The position numbers were made by a program, and so were the translations under genes. DNA of 42,254 nt. Origin: an uncultured Bacteroidales bacterium. Its GTDB lineage: Bacteria; Bacteroidota; Bacteroidia; Bacteroidales; Paludibacteraceae. Numbering within the stretch: position 1 is the first letter of the stretch; each line of letters begins with the position of its first letter. Shown here piece after piece: positions 1 to 7,908 of the stretch. The notes beneath the pieces were generated by a model that saw only the letters and a list, made by a program, of their open reading frames with translations, was not told the origin of the DNA and did not search any database. Location: positions 1 through 42,254 of the forward strand of contig CAKVBV010000013.1 of assembly GCA_934725535.1 (NCBI GenBank), in the 5' to 3' direction.

Positions 1-404
1 TAACTGACATTGATTTGTGTCCCCTGTGCCGTGGTGAGCAACTGCCCCGTGGTGGAGTACACCCGCAGGGTGATGTCGTCAGGCACGCCTTGCACGCAGA
101 GCATCTCATGGGTAGGATTGGGATAGACGATAACCGTGCCGGACTGTGCCTCGTCTGTGGAGGTGGGCACAGGCGATGTTTCGGAGAAGGTGATTTTGAC
201 AATGTTCCCCATGTACTCCTCTCCCAACAGATACCCGTTGTGATCAATCAATTGAACGCGGTCGTCCACAAAGACCCATTTGCCAATGGCGGCAATGTCT
301 TCTGTACGGTCAGCACCAAAGTAGCGGTGCTCGACGATGAGACGGTCTGCCATAAGCGGAAAACTGCACAGCAGACATACAAACAAGATAAATCGTTTGT
401 TCAT
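1..404 (-). CDS. T9SS-type secreted protein, C-terminus cut by window edge
   Basis: Read on the minus strand, an open frame starts at ATG 404 and runs off the left edge with no stop, so at least 134 residues are present. It begins with a signal peptide (MNKRFILFVCLLCSFPLMA) followed by an unrecognised middle of about 75 residues. The last 40 residues carry the hallmarks of a type IX secretion sorting domain (Por_Secre_tail): IVYPNPT, then an LRVYSTTGQLL strand. Family knowledge says such proteins cross the outer membrane through the Por machinery and lose this domain. The function of the middle part is not recognisable. The gene lies about 45 nt downstream of structured RNA copy 1, which probably forms its 5' leader. 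Confidence 0.8.
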   Translation of the reverse strand, partial: MNKRFILFVCLLCSFPLMADRLIVEHRYFGADRTEDIAAIGKWVFVDDRVQLIDHNGYLLGEEYMGNIVKITFSETSPVPTSTDEAQSGTVIVYPNPTHEMLCVQGVPDDITLRVYSTTGQLLTTAQGTQINVS

Positions 405-449
405 TGTGTTTGATGTTTTGCAGGTGGCGGTTCCTACCAACCCATACAT

Positions 450-766
450 AAAAAACAAGCGTGGAACCCTTATCTTTGCTCATTCCCGACTATGAGGTTC
501 CTGCAAGACCCTGCTAACAAGAATAAACAATAACGCCCACGCCGGTATGTAGATATACACCAATAATGGTGTACATAGTACACACCCATGGGCGTTTACT
601 GCACTTCTTGTCTTGGGTTAGCGAATTTTGCAGGATTCCATAGTCCCAAAACAAGCGCCAATAAACGCCGTTTAATAACAATATATGTGCAAAGACTCCT
701 TGTGCAGGGCATTATTGTCGCGGTAGTCACCCCACCCAAAAACTGTCCCAAATACTAAGTCTTTGC
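450..766 (-). ncRNA. Structured RNA family, copy 1 (about 317 nt)
   Basis: Read on the minus strand from the predicted start near 766. A 9-bp stem P1 pairs 758-766 with 689-697. The nearly invariant segment GCGTTTATTGGCGC is at 655-668. Stem P2 (CTTGTTTTGGG with CCCAAGACAAG) pairs 645-655 with 607-617. The P2 loop at 628-644 (ACTATGGAATCCTGCAA) is complementary to 489-506 (TTGCAGGAACCTCATAGT), leaving a small internal loop. Hairpins of the GGTGTGTAC/GTACACC type lie near 560-590. A closing stem GCGTGG/CCACGC (537-542 with 459-464) is followed by the U-tract TTGTTTTTT. The same pairings, with different sequences, occur in copies 2 and 3. I do not recognise the family; Bacteroidales-1 and other Rfam motifs should be compared. 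Confidence 0.82.
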
Positions 767-771
767 GCTTG

Positions 772-802
772 CAAAGTTACACTTTTTTCTCGGAATACAC
801 AA
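772..802 (-). promoter_or_regulatory. Bacteroidota promoter of RNA copy 1
   Basis: On the minus strand a -33 TTG (802-800), a 20-nt spacer and a -7 TAACTTTG (779-772) fit the sigma-ABfr consensus. The predicted start near 766 coincides with the first base of stem P1 of the RNA. Confidence 0.85.
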
Positions 803-868
803 TACGTATTCACCGCCCGCTATTTCACATCTTGGACGAGACGGATAGGAATTTGTGATGCTATGGGG

Positions 869-889
869 GACGATGCGGCTCGCGTCGTC
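869..889. repeat. GC-rich dispersed palindrome
   Basis: GACGATGCGGCTCGCGTCGTC forms a hairpin with a short loop. Close relatives lie at 26752-26772, 28530-28550 and 32369-32389, all between genes. The flanking stretch 781-1041 has no gene and holds only this palindrome and the 11-bp array that follows. Confidence 0.75.
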
Positions 890-912
890 ATCGTATCAAT
901 TTCGGGTTAAGT

Positions 913-989
913 GTATGAGATTAGTATGTGATTAGTATGAGATTAGTATGTGATTAGCGGGTGGATAACGAGAGGATAGCGAGGGAACA
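913..989 (+). repeat. 11-bp-period tandem array
   Basis: Seven consecutive 11-mers: four of GTATGWGATTA, then three drifted units (GCGGGTGGATA, ACGAGAGGATA, GCGAGGGAACA). The same GTATGTGATTA unit is tandemly repeated on the opposite strand at 32219-32273. The array lies downstream of the radical SAM gene and upstream of RNA copy 1. Confidence 0.85.
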
Positions 990-1041
990 CGGACAGCATT
1001 CCCCATAGCAACAGCGTAGAAAAGCAAGACGGAAACTGAAC

Positions 1042-1809
1042 TTAGGCACTAATGATTACTTCGTACCCCTTTGCCTGCAAGGGGGCGGCTATGCGCTCCA
1101 TATCCTCACGCGACACTTTCTCCAAGGTCTTCACAGGCGTCGCACGGTCGATGACGTACATCATAATCTGCTTGGGGTGAAGCACGTCCACAGCCTCATA
1201 CCATGCCTGCACTTCCTCGGGCGTAGTGTTGTCGATATGCACACCGTTATGCTCGCCGCGCAAGAAGCAGGTCTGCAACGTGAAGCCACCGTCAAACTGC
1301 TGCAGCAGAGCCATTATCTTGCTGACCGTCAAGTCGTTATTAACAGGCTGGTCTATAGCGCGCATCGTGCTGTCAATAGCGGAGTCCAATTTCAATATAC
1401 GGTTATCGCACAGGCGTAACGCTTCCACCACGTCAGGACGCGCCAGTTGCGTGGAGTTGCTGAGCACCGACACCTTTGCCGTAGGAAAATACTTGTCCCG
1501 AAGCGCACACGTATCACGTATAATCCAAAGAAAATCAGGGTGCAACGTCGGTTCACCATTGCCGCTGAATGTAATTACGTCAATATGTGTCCCTTCTTGT
1601 TGCAGGGCTTGCAGTTTGCTATGCAAAGCCTGCTTCACCTCTTCGCGCGTGGGCAGCACAGGGTGCGACACAGGTTGGTTGAAACCGCACTCGCAGTACA
1701 CACAGTCAAAGGTGCATAGTTTATGCTCTATTGGCATAAGTTCCATACCTAACGACATACCCAACCGGCGCGAGTGGATAGGACCATAAACGATATTGGA
1801 AAACAACAT
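1042..1809 (-). CDS. Radical SAM protein (COG0731-like)
   Basis: The protein has 255 residues with the radical SAM cluster motif Cx3Cx2C (C32, C36, C39, in LCTFDCVYC) and an extra Cys at 41. The SAM-contact region includes FSGNGEPTLHP. The N-terminal YGPIHSRRLGMSLG stretch is typical of a conserved group of radical SAM proteins related to COG0731 (wyosine-type and PFL-activase-like folds) whose substrate is generally unassigned. It follows dnaG by 27 nt on the same strand and is probably co-transcribed with it. No auxiliary cluster domain or other fusion is visible. The start at ATG 1809 matches where homologues begin. The reaction is unknown; the family assignment is firm. Confidence 0.88.
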   Translation of the reverse strand: MLFSNIVYGPIHSRRLGMSLGMELMPIEHKLCTFDCVYCECGFNQPVSHPVLPTREEVKQALHSKLQALQQEGTHIDVITFSGNGEPTLHPDFLWIIRDTCALRDKYFPTAKVSVLSNSTQLARPDVVEALRLCDNRILKLDSAIDSTMRAIDQPVNNDLTVSKIMALLQQFDGGFTLQTCFLRGEHNGVHIDNTTPEEVQAWYEAVDVLHPKQIMMYVIDRATPVKTLEKVSREDMERIAAPLQAKGYEVIISA

Positions 1810-1836
1810 ATTTATATACGATTTATCGGTTTACAC

Positions 1837-3855
1837 TCAAACAATTACGCGATTACCAAGGGCGCGGCACAATTGCTGCCGCATACTCATCAGCAGCGGT
1901 TGCTGCTCCAGAATGGTACGTATCAACTCCCAATCGCCGCGGTTCTGCGCATCTTGCAGCATATTCTGCATAGCGTCAATGCGCTCATTCACAATGGTAT
2001 ATTTCAGTTCCAGCAGTAGTCGCTGTATCAGTTCGGGCAGTATATCGGCATCGGTCTGCACCTTCACTTCCTGCTTCACATTCTCCGATATGCTGCGTTC
2101 GCTGTAGATACTGCTCAGTTGGTATTTGTCGGCTATCAGGTTCACCGCCAACTGACTCAATGCTACATCGGGGTGATGCTGAAAGAACGTAGCCGCCACA
2201 AAGCCCTCTTCCTTGCAATGGGCTGTGTATTCGTCTATCACTTTGCGATACAGCGGGTTGGCTATCTCGATGTTGTCGTTGGTCAGTTCCGAGATGATAT
2301 ACTCCCCTGCCAGGCAAACCGAACCGTCCTCGCCTGCATACAGCGGTTGCTCGCCGTAGCGGACAATCACCTGTATCAGGTTCTGCAGGTTCTCATCCTT
2401 GCGCGACAGGCTGCCGTGCACCACCGATAGGGGTGTCATTGTCTCCTCTTGTTGGGGGGCAGCCTCCTCATTGCCTGTCTGTTCGCGGCGCGCAGCACGT
2501 TCTTTCTCTTTGTCTTTCTCATCGAATATACGTTTGCGCACCTCCACCACCTTGCGGGTAAGCACATCCTCCTGAATACCAAGGAACGACGCACTGTCCT
2601 TGATATACACTTGCCGCTTGATAATATCGGGAATCACCGAAATCGACTGCACTACTTGGTTAATCATATCCACCCGCTTGGCGGGATCATCACCCGCCTC
2701 ACTGCTCAGCAGATGGGTCTTGAAGCGGATAAAGTCCGTCTGGGCAGCCTGAATAAACGCAATAAAGTCCGCTGCATTATGGCTCTTGGCATACGAGTCA
2801 GGGTCTTCCCCGTCGGGCAATAGCACCACTTTGACGTTAATTCCCTCCTCCAATATCATGTCGATGCCGCGCAATGCCGCCTTGATGCCAGCCTTGTCGC
2901 CGTCATAGAGAATGGTCACGTTCTCCGTATAGCGGTGCATCAGTTTCACTTGCGGGGTGGTGAGCGAGGTGCCACCCGACGCCACCACGTTCTCAATACC
3001 CGACTGCACCATCTGTATCACGTCCATCTGCCCCTCCACCAGGTAGCAGCAGTCGTTCTTGGAGATGGCTTGCTTGGCTTGATAGAGACCGAACAACTCA
3101 TTATGCTTCTCGAATAACGGCGAAGTGGGCGAATTCACATACTTGCCCGCCTTGTCGCTTTTCTTCAGCAATCGCCCTGCAAAGCCCACCACCTTGCCAC
3201 TGGCAGAAAAGAATGGGAATATCACGCGCCCGCGGAAACGGTCATATAACCTTCCGTCCGGGCTCTTCAGGCACACACCTGTACCGATATGAGGCTCATT
3301 GTCAGGGTCATTCACGAGGTACTTCTCCTGATACCCTGCCTGCTTGGCTGCCGCCCATAGGCTTGCCCGCTCGGGCGAATAACCTATCTGAAACTTCCGT
3401 ATAGTATCCTCTCTAAGTCCGCGCTCACGCAGGTAACTCATACCTACAGCCTTGCCTTCCTCGCTCTCCCACAACTGATTCTGAAACCATGTGTTGGCAA
3501 ACTCGTTCACCACAAACATCGACTCCCTGTCGTCTTGCCGCTGTTGCTCTTCGGGTGTCAGTTCGCGTTCCTCTATCTCTATATGGTAACGCTTGGCAAG
3601 CATGCGTATCGCCTCCACATAAGAGCATTGCTCTATCTCCATGATGAAGCCTACGGCGTGCCCCGCTTTGCCGCAACCGAAACACTTGAATATCCCCTTG
3701 CTGGGCGATACGGTGAACGACCCCGTCTTCTCGTCGTGAAACGGGCACAGCCCGATGAGGTTCGCTCCGCGCCGTTTCAGCGTGACATAATCGCCCACCA
3801 CCTCCTCTATCTTGGCGGCTGCAAACACACGTTCTATGGTCTCACGAGGTATCAA
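1837..3855 (-). CDS. dnaG: DNA primase
   Basis: DNA primase of 672 residues, which makes RNA primers at the replication fork. The N-terminal CHC2 zinc-binding domain has C37, H40, C58 and C61. The catalytic core follows, with the Toprim acidic residues E274 (LVEGQMDVI) and D318/D320 (LYDGDKAG). The C-terminal third (about 450-672) is the helicase-interaction part, with a charged linker near 445-470. The start is a TTG codon: there is no in-frame ATG before the upstream stop, and the MIPRETIERVF start lines up with other DnaG proteins. A canonical promoter lies at 3943-3973, so the leader is about 80 nt. The radical SAM gene follows in the same direction. Confidence 0.97.
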   Translation of the reverse strand: MIPRETIERVFAAAKIEEVVGDYVTLKRRGANLIGLCPFHDEKTGSFTVSPSKGIFKCFGCGKAGHAVGFIMEIEQCSYVEAIRMLAKRYHIEIEERELTPEEQQRQDDRESMFVVNEFANTWFQNQLWESEEGKAVGMSYLRERGLREDTIRKFQIGYSPERASLWAAAKQAGYQEKYLVNDPDNEPHIGTGVCLKSPDGRLYDRFRGRVIFPFFSASGKVVGFAGRLLKKSDKAGKYVNSPTSPLFEKHNELFGLYQAKQAISKNDCCYLVEGQMDVIQMVQSGIENVVASGGTSLTTPQVKLMHRYTENVTILYDGDKAGIKAALRGIDMILEEGINVKVVLLPDGEDPDSYAKSHNAADFIAFIQAAQTDFIRFKTHLLSSEAGDDPAKRVDMINQVVQSISVIPDIIKRQVYIKDSASFLGIQEDVLTRKVVEVRKRIFDEKDKEKERAARREQTGNEEAAPQQEETMTPLSVVHGSLSRKDENLQNLIQVIVRYGEQPLYAGEDGSVCLAGEYIISELTNDNIEIANPLYRKVIDEYTAHCKEEGFVAATFFQHHPDVALSQLAVNLIADKYQLSSIYSERSISENVKQEVKVQTDADILPELIQRLLLELKYTIVNERIDAMQNMLQDAQNRGDWELIRTILEQQPLLMSMRQQLCRALGNRVIV

Positions 3856-3860
3856 ACTAT

Positions 3861-3922
3861 GTACGATTTACGAATGTACGATTTGGCAATTTATTTTACA
3901 ATTGGGAATGATTTACGATTTT
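3861..3922. repeat. TACGATTT-type degenerate repeat
   Basis: Several imperfect copies of TACGATTTACGA lie in the dnaG leader. Similar stretches occur at 14661-14702 and 41906-41945. They look like simple dispersed intergenic repeats. Confidence 0.5.
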
Positions 3923-3930
3923 GCATCTTC

Positions 3931-4218
3931 TCAATCGCACGGCAAAGGTAACGAATAATCCGCACCTGTGCAAGATATACCACAATTTCTGCTACAGGGA
4001 TGCCCATACGACCGATGATAGTACATCCCCTCAATACCCACTGATTGCCCGTTAAAAACGAGTATAAAGCCTGTACATAGATATGGCTCTATCGCCCCTC
4101 CTGCGATAGGTACAAACCATATAAGACTTTGAAGATAGCGTGTAGCCGCTGCACTACCCACTACAGGCAGTCGGCAGTTATGCCAACTCAGTAACTCAAC
4201 CTCCTTCAAAATATCCAT
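3931..4218 (-). CDS. Possible small protein, unrecognised
   Basis: An open frame of 95 residues with no recognised family. It has a mildly hydrophobic middle (about 30-60) and a Cys-rich tail. Its 3' end overlaps the dnaG promoter. The best support is the upstream region (4279-4380), which is a diverged copy of the region upstream of the penicillin-binding-like lipoprotein gene (7704-7803), so something is probably transcribed here. No signal peptide or domain is seen. It could equally be a decayed gene or a chance frame. Confidence 0.3.
   Translation of the reverse strand: MDILKEVELLSWHNCRLPVVGSAAATRYLQSLIWFVPIAGGAIEPYLCTGFILVFNGQSVGIEGMYYHRSYGHPCSRNCGISCTGADYSLPLPCD
3943..3973 (-). promoter_or_regulatory. 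dnaG promoter
   Basis: Minus-strand TTG (3973-3971), a 20-nt spacer and TACCTTTG (3950-3943) fit the Bacteroidota consensus. The start of transcription should be near 3937. Confidence 0.8.
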
Positions 4219-4278
4219 ACCTCAACTAATAACTTATGTAACATTCCCGCAATTTCCCCCTTTCCTTGATTCTATCTC

Positions 4279-4380
4279 CCCCATATATATAACGCGAAAA
4301 AGGGCAAAAAACTACACTTTGACAGAAGAAAAATTGCATTTTCTTTGTAAGTCAGTGATAATCAATACTACAAAAAAATG
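4279..4380 (-). repeat. Leader repeat shared with 7704-7803
   Basis: About 100 bp resemble 7704-7803: CCCCATATATA, a GCAAAAACTA block and a TGCATTTTCTTTGTAA block occur in the same order. Both copies lie immediately upstream of minus-strand reading frames. No canonical TTG-N20-TAnnTTTG is present; TAGTTTTTTG is a loose match. The rest of 4219-4530 shows no other feature. Confidence 0.6.
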
Positions 4381-4530
4381 GCGTTCTTCGGCATTTTCTC
4401 CATTCCTTTTCTAAAAATATATTAGCCCACTCTCTCCACATCGTTCGTAATGAACGGTTACTATACATTCTCAGGATACATTCCAAAAACGAATGGGAAA
4501 ACATTCATATCACGTATTTTGATACCGGGA

Positions 4531-5697
4531 TTAGTACATCCATCCGAACATCCAAAGGGGAATGATATTGCCAGTGGCGTATTCGATATCGTCGCGGACG
4601 ATGTAACCGCGCTCTATGCCCTTCAGTTGTTTGCTGCCCTTGTTCCTGCCGCCGACCTCGAAAGTAATGCCATCCACCTCAAAGTCAGAAACGGGCGAAC
4701 CGGTCACCGTATGCCCGACTTGCAACCACATCAGAAACACCGTCTCGCGGATATTGCCGATATTGGGATTCTCGGTCATGGCATACGCAAAATTCGGATT
4801 GTTGAGATACACCTTGTCTATCTTTTGCAGTACCTTGATACCATTGGCACTTGTGCGCAGCACATTGATTAGTTGCGCCTTGTCCAAATACTCCAGATAT
4901 TGTGCCAGTGTGTTGCGGTTGATACCCAAATCGCGTTCCAGGGCACTGAAGTTAGGCTTGAACGGAACAGACTGCGACAGCACGTACATCAGTTTCTTGA
5001 GGTTGGTTGCCGATGCCACATTCATATCCGCATAGTCAGGGATGTCGTTCTCCACCACCTGCCTGATAACACCTTGTATGTGCAAATCAAAGTCAGGCTC
5101 CAACCCAAACGGGAAGTTACCGCGCTGCAGATACTCTTGAAACAAGGCTATAGGGCGTTCTTCCTGATGCGCCCATACCACTTTGCCGCCAAGCACATCT
5201 TCCAAGCCGTAAGTCTCCAACTGCCACCCTTGTTTCATAACCAGCCATTCGCGGAAGGACAATGGGGCTAAATGGTACTCCGATTTGCGGCGCGACAGGT
5301 CTGCTCCGCCCCATTCCAAATCCAAGATGGACGAACCTGTGTAGATGACTTGCAGTTGGGGTATCTGGTCGTATATGTTTTTGATTTCCGTTGACCAACC
5401 GTGATACTTGTGTATCTCGTCTATCAACAGGCGTTTGCCGCCTTGCTGATAGAATTCCAACGCCAAATCAAACAGACGATGCTGTGAGAAATAGAAATCA
5501 TCCGCCGTCACATACAGCGTGTTCTTTCGACCTGTGAGCAGAATATGTTGCAGTAACATAGTCGATTTGCCCACACCACGCGCTCCCAATATGGCTATCA
5601 AATGTCCATCCCAGTTGATTTGCCGATAAAGATAACGCACAAAACGGGTATCCTTGGTGTCTAAAAGACGCTGCATGGTCTGCTGAAGTTGTAACAT
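4531..5697 (-). CDS. AAA_14/DUF4143 ATPase (first of two)
   Basis: A 388-residue ATPase of the archaeal/bacterial AAA_14 plus DUF4143 class. Walker A is GARGVGKST (38-46) and Walker B is LLIDEIHKY (D93, E94). The sensor-like IYTGSSILDL follows. The C-terminal DUF4143 part contains a winged-helix-like segment and a weak nuclease-fold remnant (FEVDGITFEVGG), where a PD-(D/E)XK core would sit. The substrate of these proteins is unknown; they are abundant and often duplicated in Bacteroidales. A canonical promoter lies 38 nt upstream, so the gene is probably monocistronic. A second, divergent member is at 24347-25549. Confidence 0.88.
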   Translation of the reverse strand: MLQLQQTMQRLLDTKDTRFVRYLYRQINWDGHLIAILGARGVGKSTMLLQHILLTGRKNTLYVTADDFYFSQHRLFDLALEFYQQGGKRLLIDEIHKYHGWSTEIKNIYDQIPQLQVIYTGSSILDLEWGGADLSRRKSEYHLAPLSFREWLVMKQGWQLETYGLEDVLGGKVVWAHQEERPIALFQEYLQRGNFPFGLEPDFDLHIQGVIRQVVENDIPDYADMNVASATNLKKLMYVLSQSVPFKPNFSALERDLGINRNTLAQYLEYLDKAQLINVLRTSANGIKVLQKIDKVYLNNPNFAYAMTENPNIGNIRETVFLMWLQVGHTVTGSPVSDFEVDGITFEVGGRNKGSKQLKGIERGYIVRDDIEYATGNIIPLWMFGWMY

Positions 5698-5734
5698 AGT
5701 GGCTCCTTTCTGTTTCTATCTCTGTTTGGTGTGG

Positions 5735-5765
5735 CAAAGGTACTACTTATTTCTGATATACACAA
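5735..5765 (-). promoter_or_regulatory. Promoter of the first AAA_14 ATPase
   Basis: Minus-strand TTG (5765-5763), a 20-nt spacer and TACCTTTG (5742-5735). Transcription should start near 5729, about 30 nt before the start codon. Confidence 0.8.
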
Positions 5766-5854
5766 GAAATCGCTTGACAGACCACGCAGTTTTTATTGTT
5801 TTCTGCTTGGTAGATGCCGCAGTTTATACAAAACAAGGTACTGCACGCCGTCTC

Positions 5855-6589
5855 TTATGAACCCTGTAGGGCAGTGGAAGAATTTTGTGACTTGTGCTCT
5901 GCTCTGCGGATGCTGAAAGGCTGCAAAAATACGAGCAAGAAGAACACAAGGGGAATACAGCACATCAGCCAATTGCATAGCCAGTTAGCGTTGTAGTGCA
6001 CCTCGCGGAATACGGGTACACTCACCAATCTGTGGCATTGGATGGCTCGCCACGCATACCACATAGCGACCACCGTCTGCTTCGCCACCACCAGCAATGT
6101 CAGCACCACGGTTGCCCAACAAATGCCTTTCTTCCAACGTGGAAGTCCCGGTCGTAAGGCTGTATGGATACGGGCATAGAGATACCACAACACAGCAACG
6201 CACACCGTCAGAAATAGCAGCAACAACCATGGGGTAGCACAGACGACACGCCGCCCTTGATAGAAGGCAAACGAGTGACTACATACGATATAAGCGCTGA
6301 AGGCTATGGCAAACACAAGCAGCGTATATCGAAAGCCCTTGCCCAATGTCGGGAAATGTTCTCCGTCACGTATAATGCCCAATGCCAGCACAGCCCATGA
6401 CACCATTAGCACGCAGGAGAAGAATGTGCGCCACACATCGCAGCACCACGGATGCTCCGCATAGTTGAACCACACAGCATTGCTCCCGAACAACATTCGG
6501 CATATCGGCACAAAGAACGTGTAAATGGTTGTCCCGATAGCGGCAATCAAGGTCGCCCGCTTGAGCGTGAATTTGGATTTGGTCTCCAT
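5855..6589 (-). CDS. Integral membrane protein, unrecognised
   Basis: A 244-residue protein with about six hydrophobic segments (roughly 12-33, 55-75, 85-105, 118-138, 155-175 and 203-222) and a basic N-terminus, indicating an inner-membrane protein. The C-terminal tail is polar. No family motif is recognised. It lies 75 nt after the stop of the penicillin-binding-like lipoprotein gene on the same strand and may be co-transcribed. The intervening DNA holds two TTTAATGG-type motifs like the leader elements seen elsewhere in this window. Confidence 0.75.
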   Translation of the reverse strand: METKSKFTLKRATLIAAIGTTIYTFFVPICRMLFGSNAVWFNYAEHPWCCDVWRTFFSCVLMVSWAVLALGIIRDGEHFPTLGKGFRYTLLVFAIAFSAYIVCSHSFAFYQGRRVVCATPWLLLLFLTVCVAVLWYLYARIHTALRPGLPRWKKGICWATVVLTLLVVAKQTVVAMWYAWRAIQCHRLVSVPVFREVHYNANWLCNWLMCCIPLVFFLLVFLQPFSIRRAEHKSQNSSTALQGS

Positions 6590-6664
6590 AATAGTTTGCT
6601 ATTTAGTTTCTCCACGAATTACCATTAAAACACCATTAAAAACGCTGCTTCATACCCGGTTCCC

Positions 6665-7672
6665 CTATTCTGTAAGTGCCAGTATCCTTTCCGCGATACG
6701 GCGGACGGGAATGCCGCAATCCGCACCAGCTTCGTAAAAGCCGTAATACTTGGGATTGTTGAGAATGACCAGACACGTATACTGCGGATTGTCTTCAGGA
6801 AAATACCCCACAAAAGACAACCGATGATGGAGCCTGTCATACTGCCCGTTGATACGGATTTGCGCCGCCCCCGTCTTGCCTGCAATCTGCACCTTGTCAC
6901 TTTGCGCCTTCCGCATATTCCACGGATTGATGCTCGCCGTGCCCAAATCATTATCCCACACCGCTCGGTGCAACCCCAAACGGACAGAGTCCAATCCGTT
7001 GGCAGGAACGCGCAAGTGCTGCCCCGTAGCCACACACGAATACAGATAGGCAAGTTGCACTGGTGTGATGGTGCAATGATACCCAATGGCATACTCTAAT
7101 GTCTCGGTCATAGCATCGCACGCACTATCCTGCTCGGCAAACTCAAAGCCCCACTTGGTGAGTATCTCGGGCAGTAATGCCGGCTGCGGTTCAAACACGC
7201 GAAGCACATACTGCACAAAAGCGGCATTGCTGCTTGTAGCAATGGCATCGGACAGCGAATAGACTGCATCACGCGCATGTCCGTCCCGAAACACACGTCC
7301 TGCATATTCAAAACCGCGGCGGCACACCGTAACAGCAGTGTCCCACCCCCGTGGCTCTACGGAGTATGCCGCCAACAGAGCCAATGGCGAGACGATACTT
7401 CCCAACTCCCATGCCGACTGTGTATGCACAAGTGTGGAATCAGTGTCATACATCGCCACCACCGTTCCGCTGTGTGCGTCCATCAGTATGCCGACACCCC
7501 ACTCGGCTTCAGTGCGACAGAAACGTGCCTGCACCTCTTCCGCCACAATCTGCTGCAGCGAATCCACAATGGCAACAGGGTGCTCCGTAGCAACACGTTC
7601 CTGCTGCGTGCAGGCACTCATACCCGCTAAAACAATTACCCCAAGGGCAATGTGAATGATTGAAAGTTTCAT
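6665..7672 (-). CDS. Penicillin-binding-fold lipoprotein without the SxxK lysine
   Basis: A 335-residue lipoprotein (lipidation Cys21 in AGMSACTQQ) with the transpeptidase fold of FtsI-type penicillin-binding proteins, but without the N-terminal dimerisation domain and transmembrane helix of full-length FtsI (about 600-700 residues). The SxN motif (S147-S148-N149) and KTG motif (K266-T267-G268) are intact. The active-site SxxK motif reads ELGSIVSPL: S92 is present, but the general-base lysine is Ser95 (codon TCG). Transpeptidation as in normal class B proteins is therefore doubtful. It may be a scaffold, a beta-lactam binder or a regulator. It shares its unusual leader with the small frame at 3931-4218. 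Confidence 0.85.
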   Translation of the reverse strand: MKLSIIHIALGVIVLAGMSACTQQERVATEHPVAIVDSLQQIVAEEVQARFCRTEAEWGVGILMDAHSGTVVAMYDTDSTLVHTQSAWELGSIVSPLALLAAYSVEPRGWDTAVTVCRRGFEYAGRVFRDGHARDAVYSLSDAIATSSNAAFVQYVLRVFEPQPALLPEILTKWGFEFAEQDSACDAMTETLEYAIGYHCTITPVQLAYLYSCVATGQHLRVPANGLDSVRLGLHRAVWDNDLGTASINPWNMRKAQSDKVQIAGKTGAAQIRINGQYDRLHHRLSFVGYFPEDNPQYTCLVILNNPKYYGFYEAGADCGIPVRRIAERILALTE

Positions 7673-7703
7673 ATTCTATTTGTTTATATTACATTTGTCA
7701 TTC

Positions 7704-7803
7704 CCCCATATATAATAATGCAGAAAGTGGCAAAAACTATCACCTGCAAACAAGAAAAAATGCATTTTCTTTGTAAATACCTGATTAGCAATACCCCAAA
7801 AAT
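7704..7803 (-). repeat. Leader repeat, second copy
   Basis: Diverged copy of 4279-4380, directly upstream of the penicillin-binding-fold lipoprotein gene. The remaining part of 7673-7908 holds nothing else recognisable. Confidence 0.6.
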
Positions 7804-7908
7804 GTACCTGTTTCAGCATTAGTCAGAACCAGATATTACTTTAAATGCCATTAAAACCACAACTCTATGCTTCTTCAATATCTGTAATCTTACACTTTTC
7901 CTGCCATC

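Noticed and set aside
15..413. A 132-codon plus-strand frame at the left edge
   Set aside because: It lies opposite the T9SS cargo gene, which has a signal peptide and sorting-domain motifs.
450..766. RNase P RNA, tmRNA or 6S RNA
   Set aside because: I see neither the conserved core of RNase P, a tRNA-like domain with a tag frame, nor the single long hairpin with central bubble of 6S; three divergent copies also argue against single-copy housekeeping RNAs.
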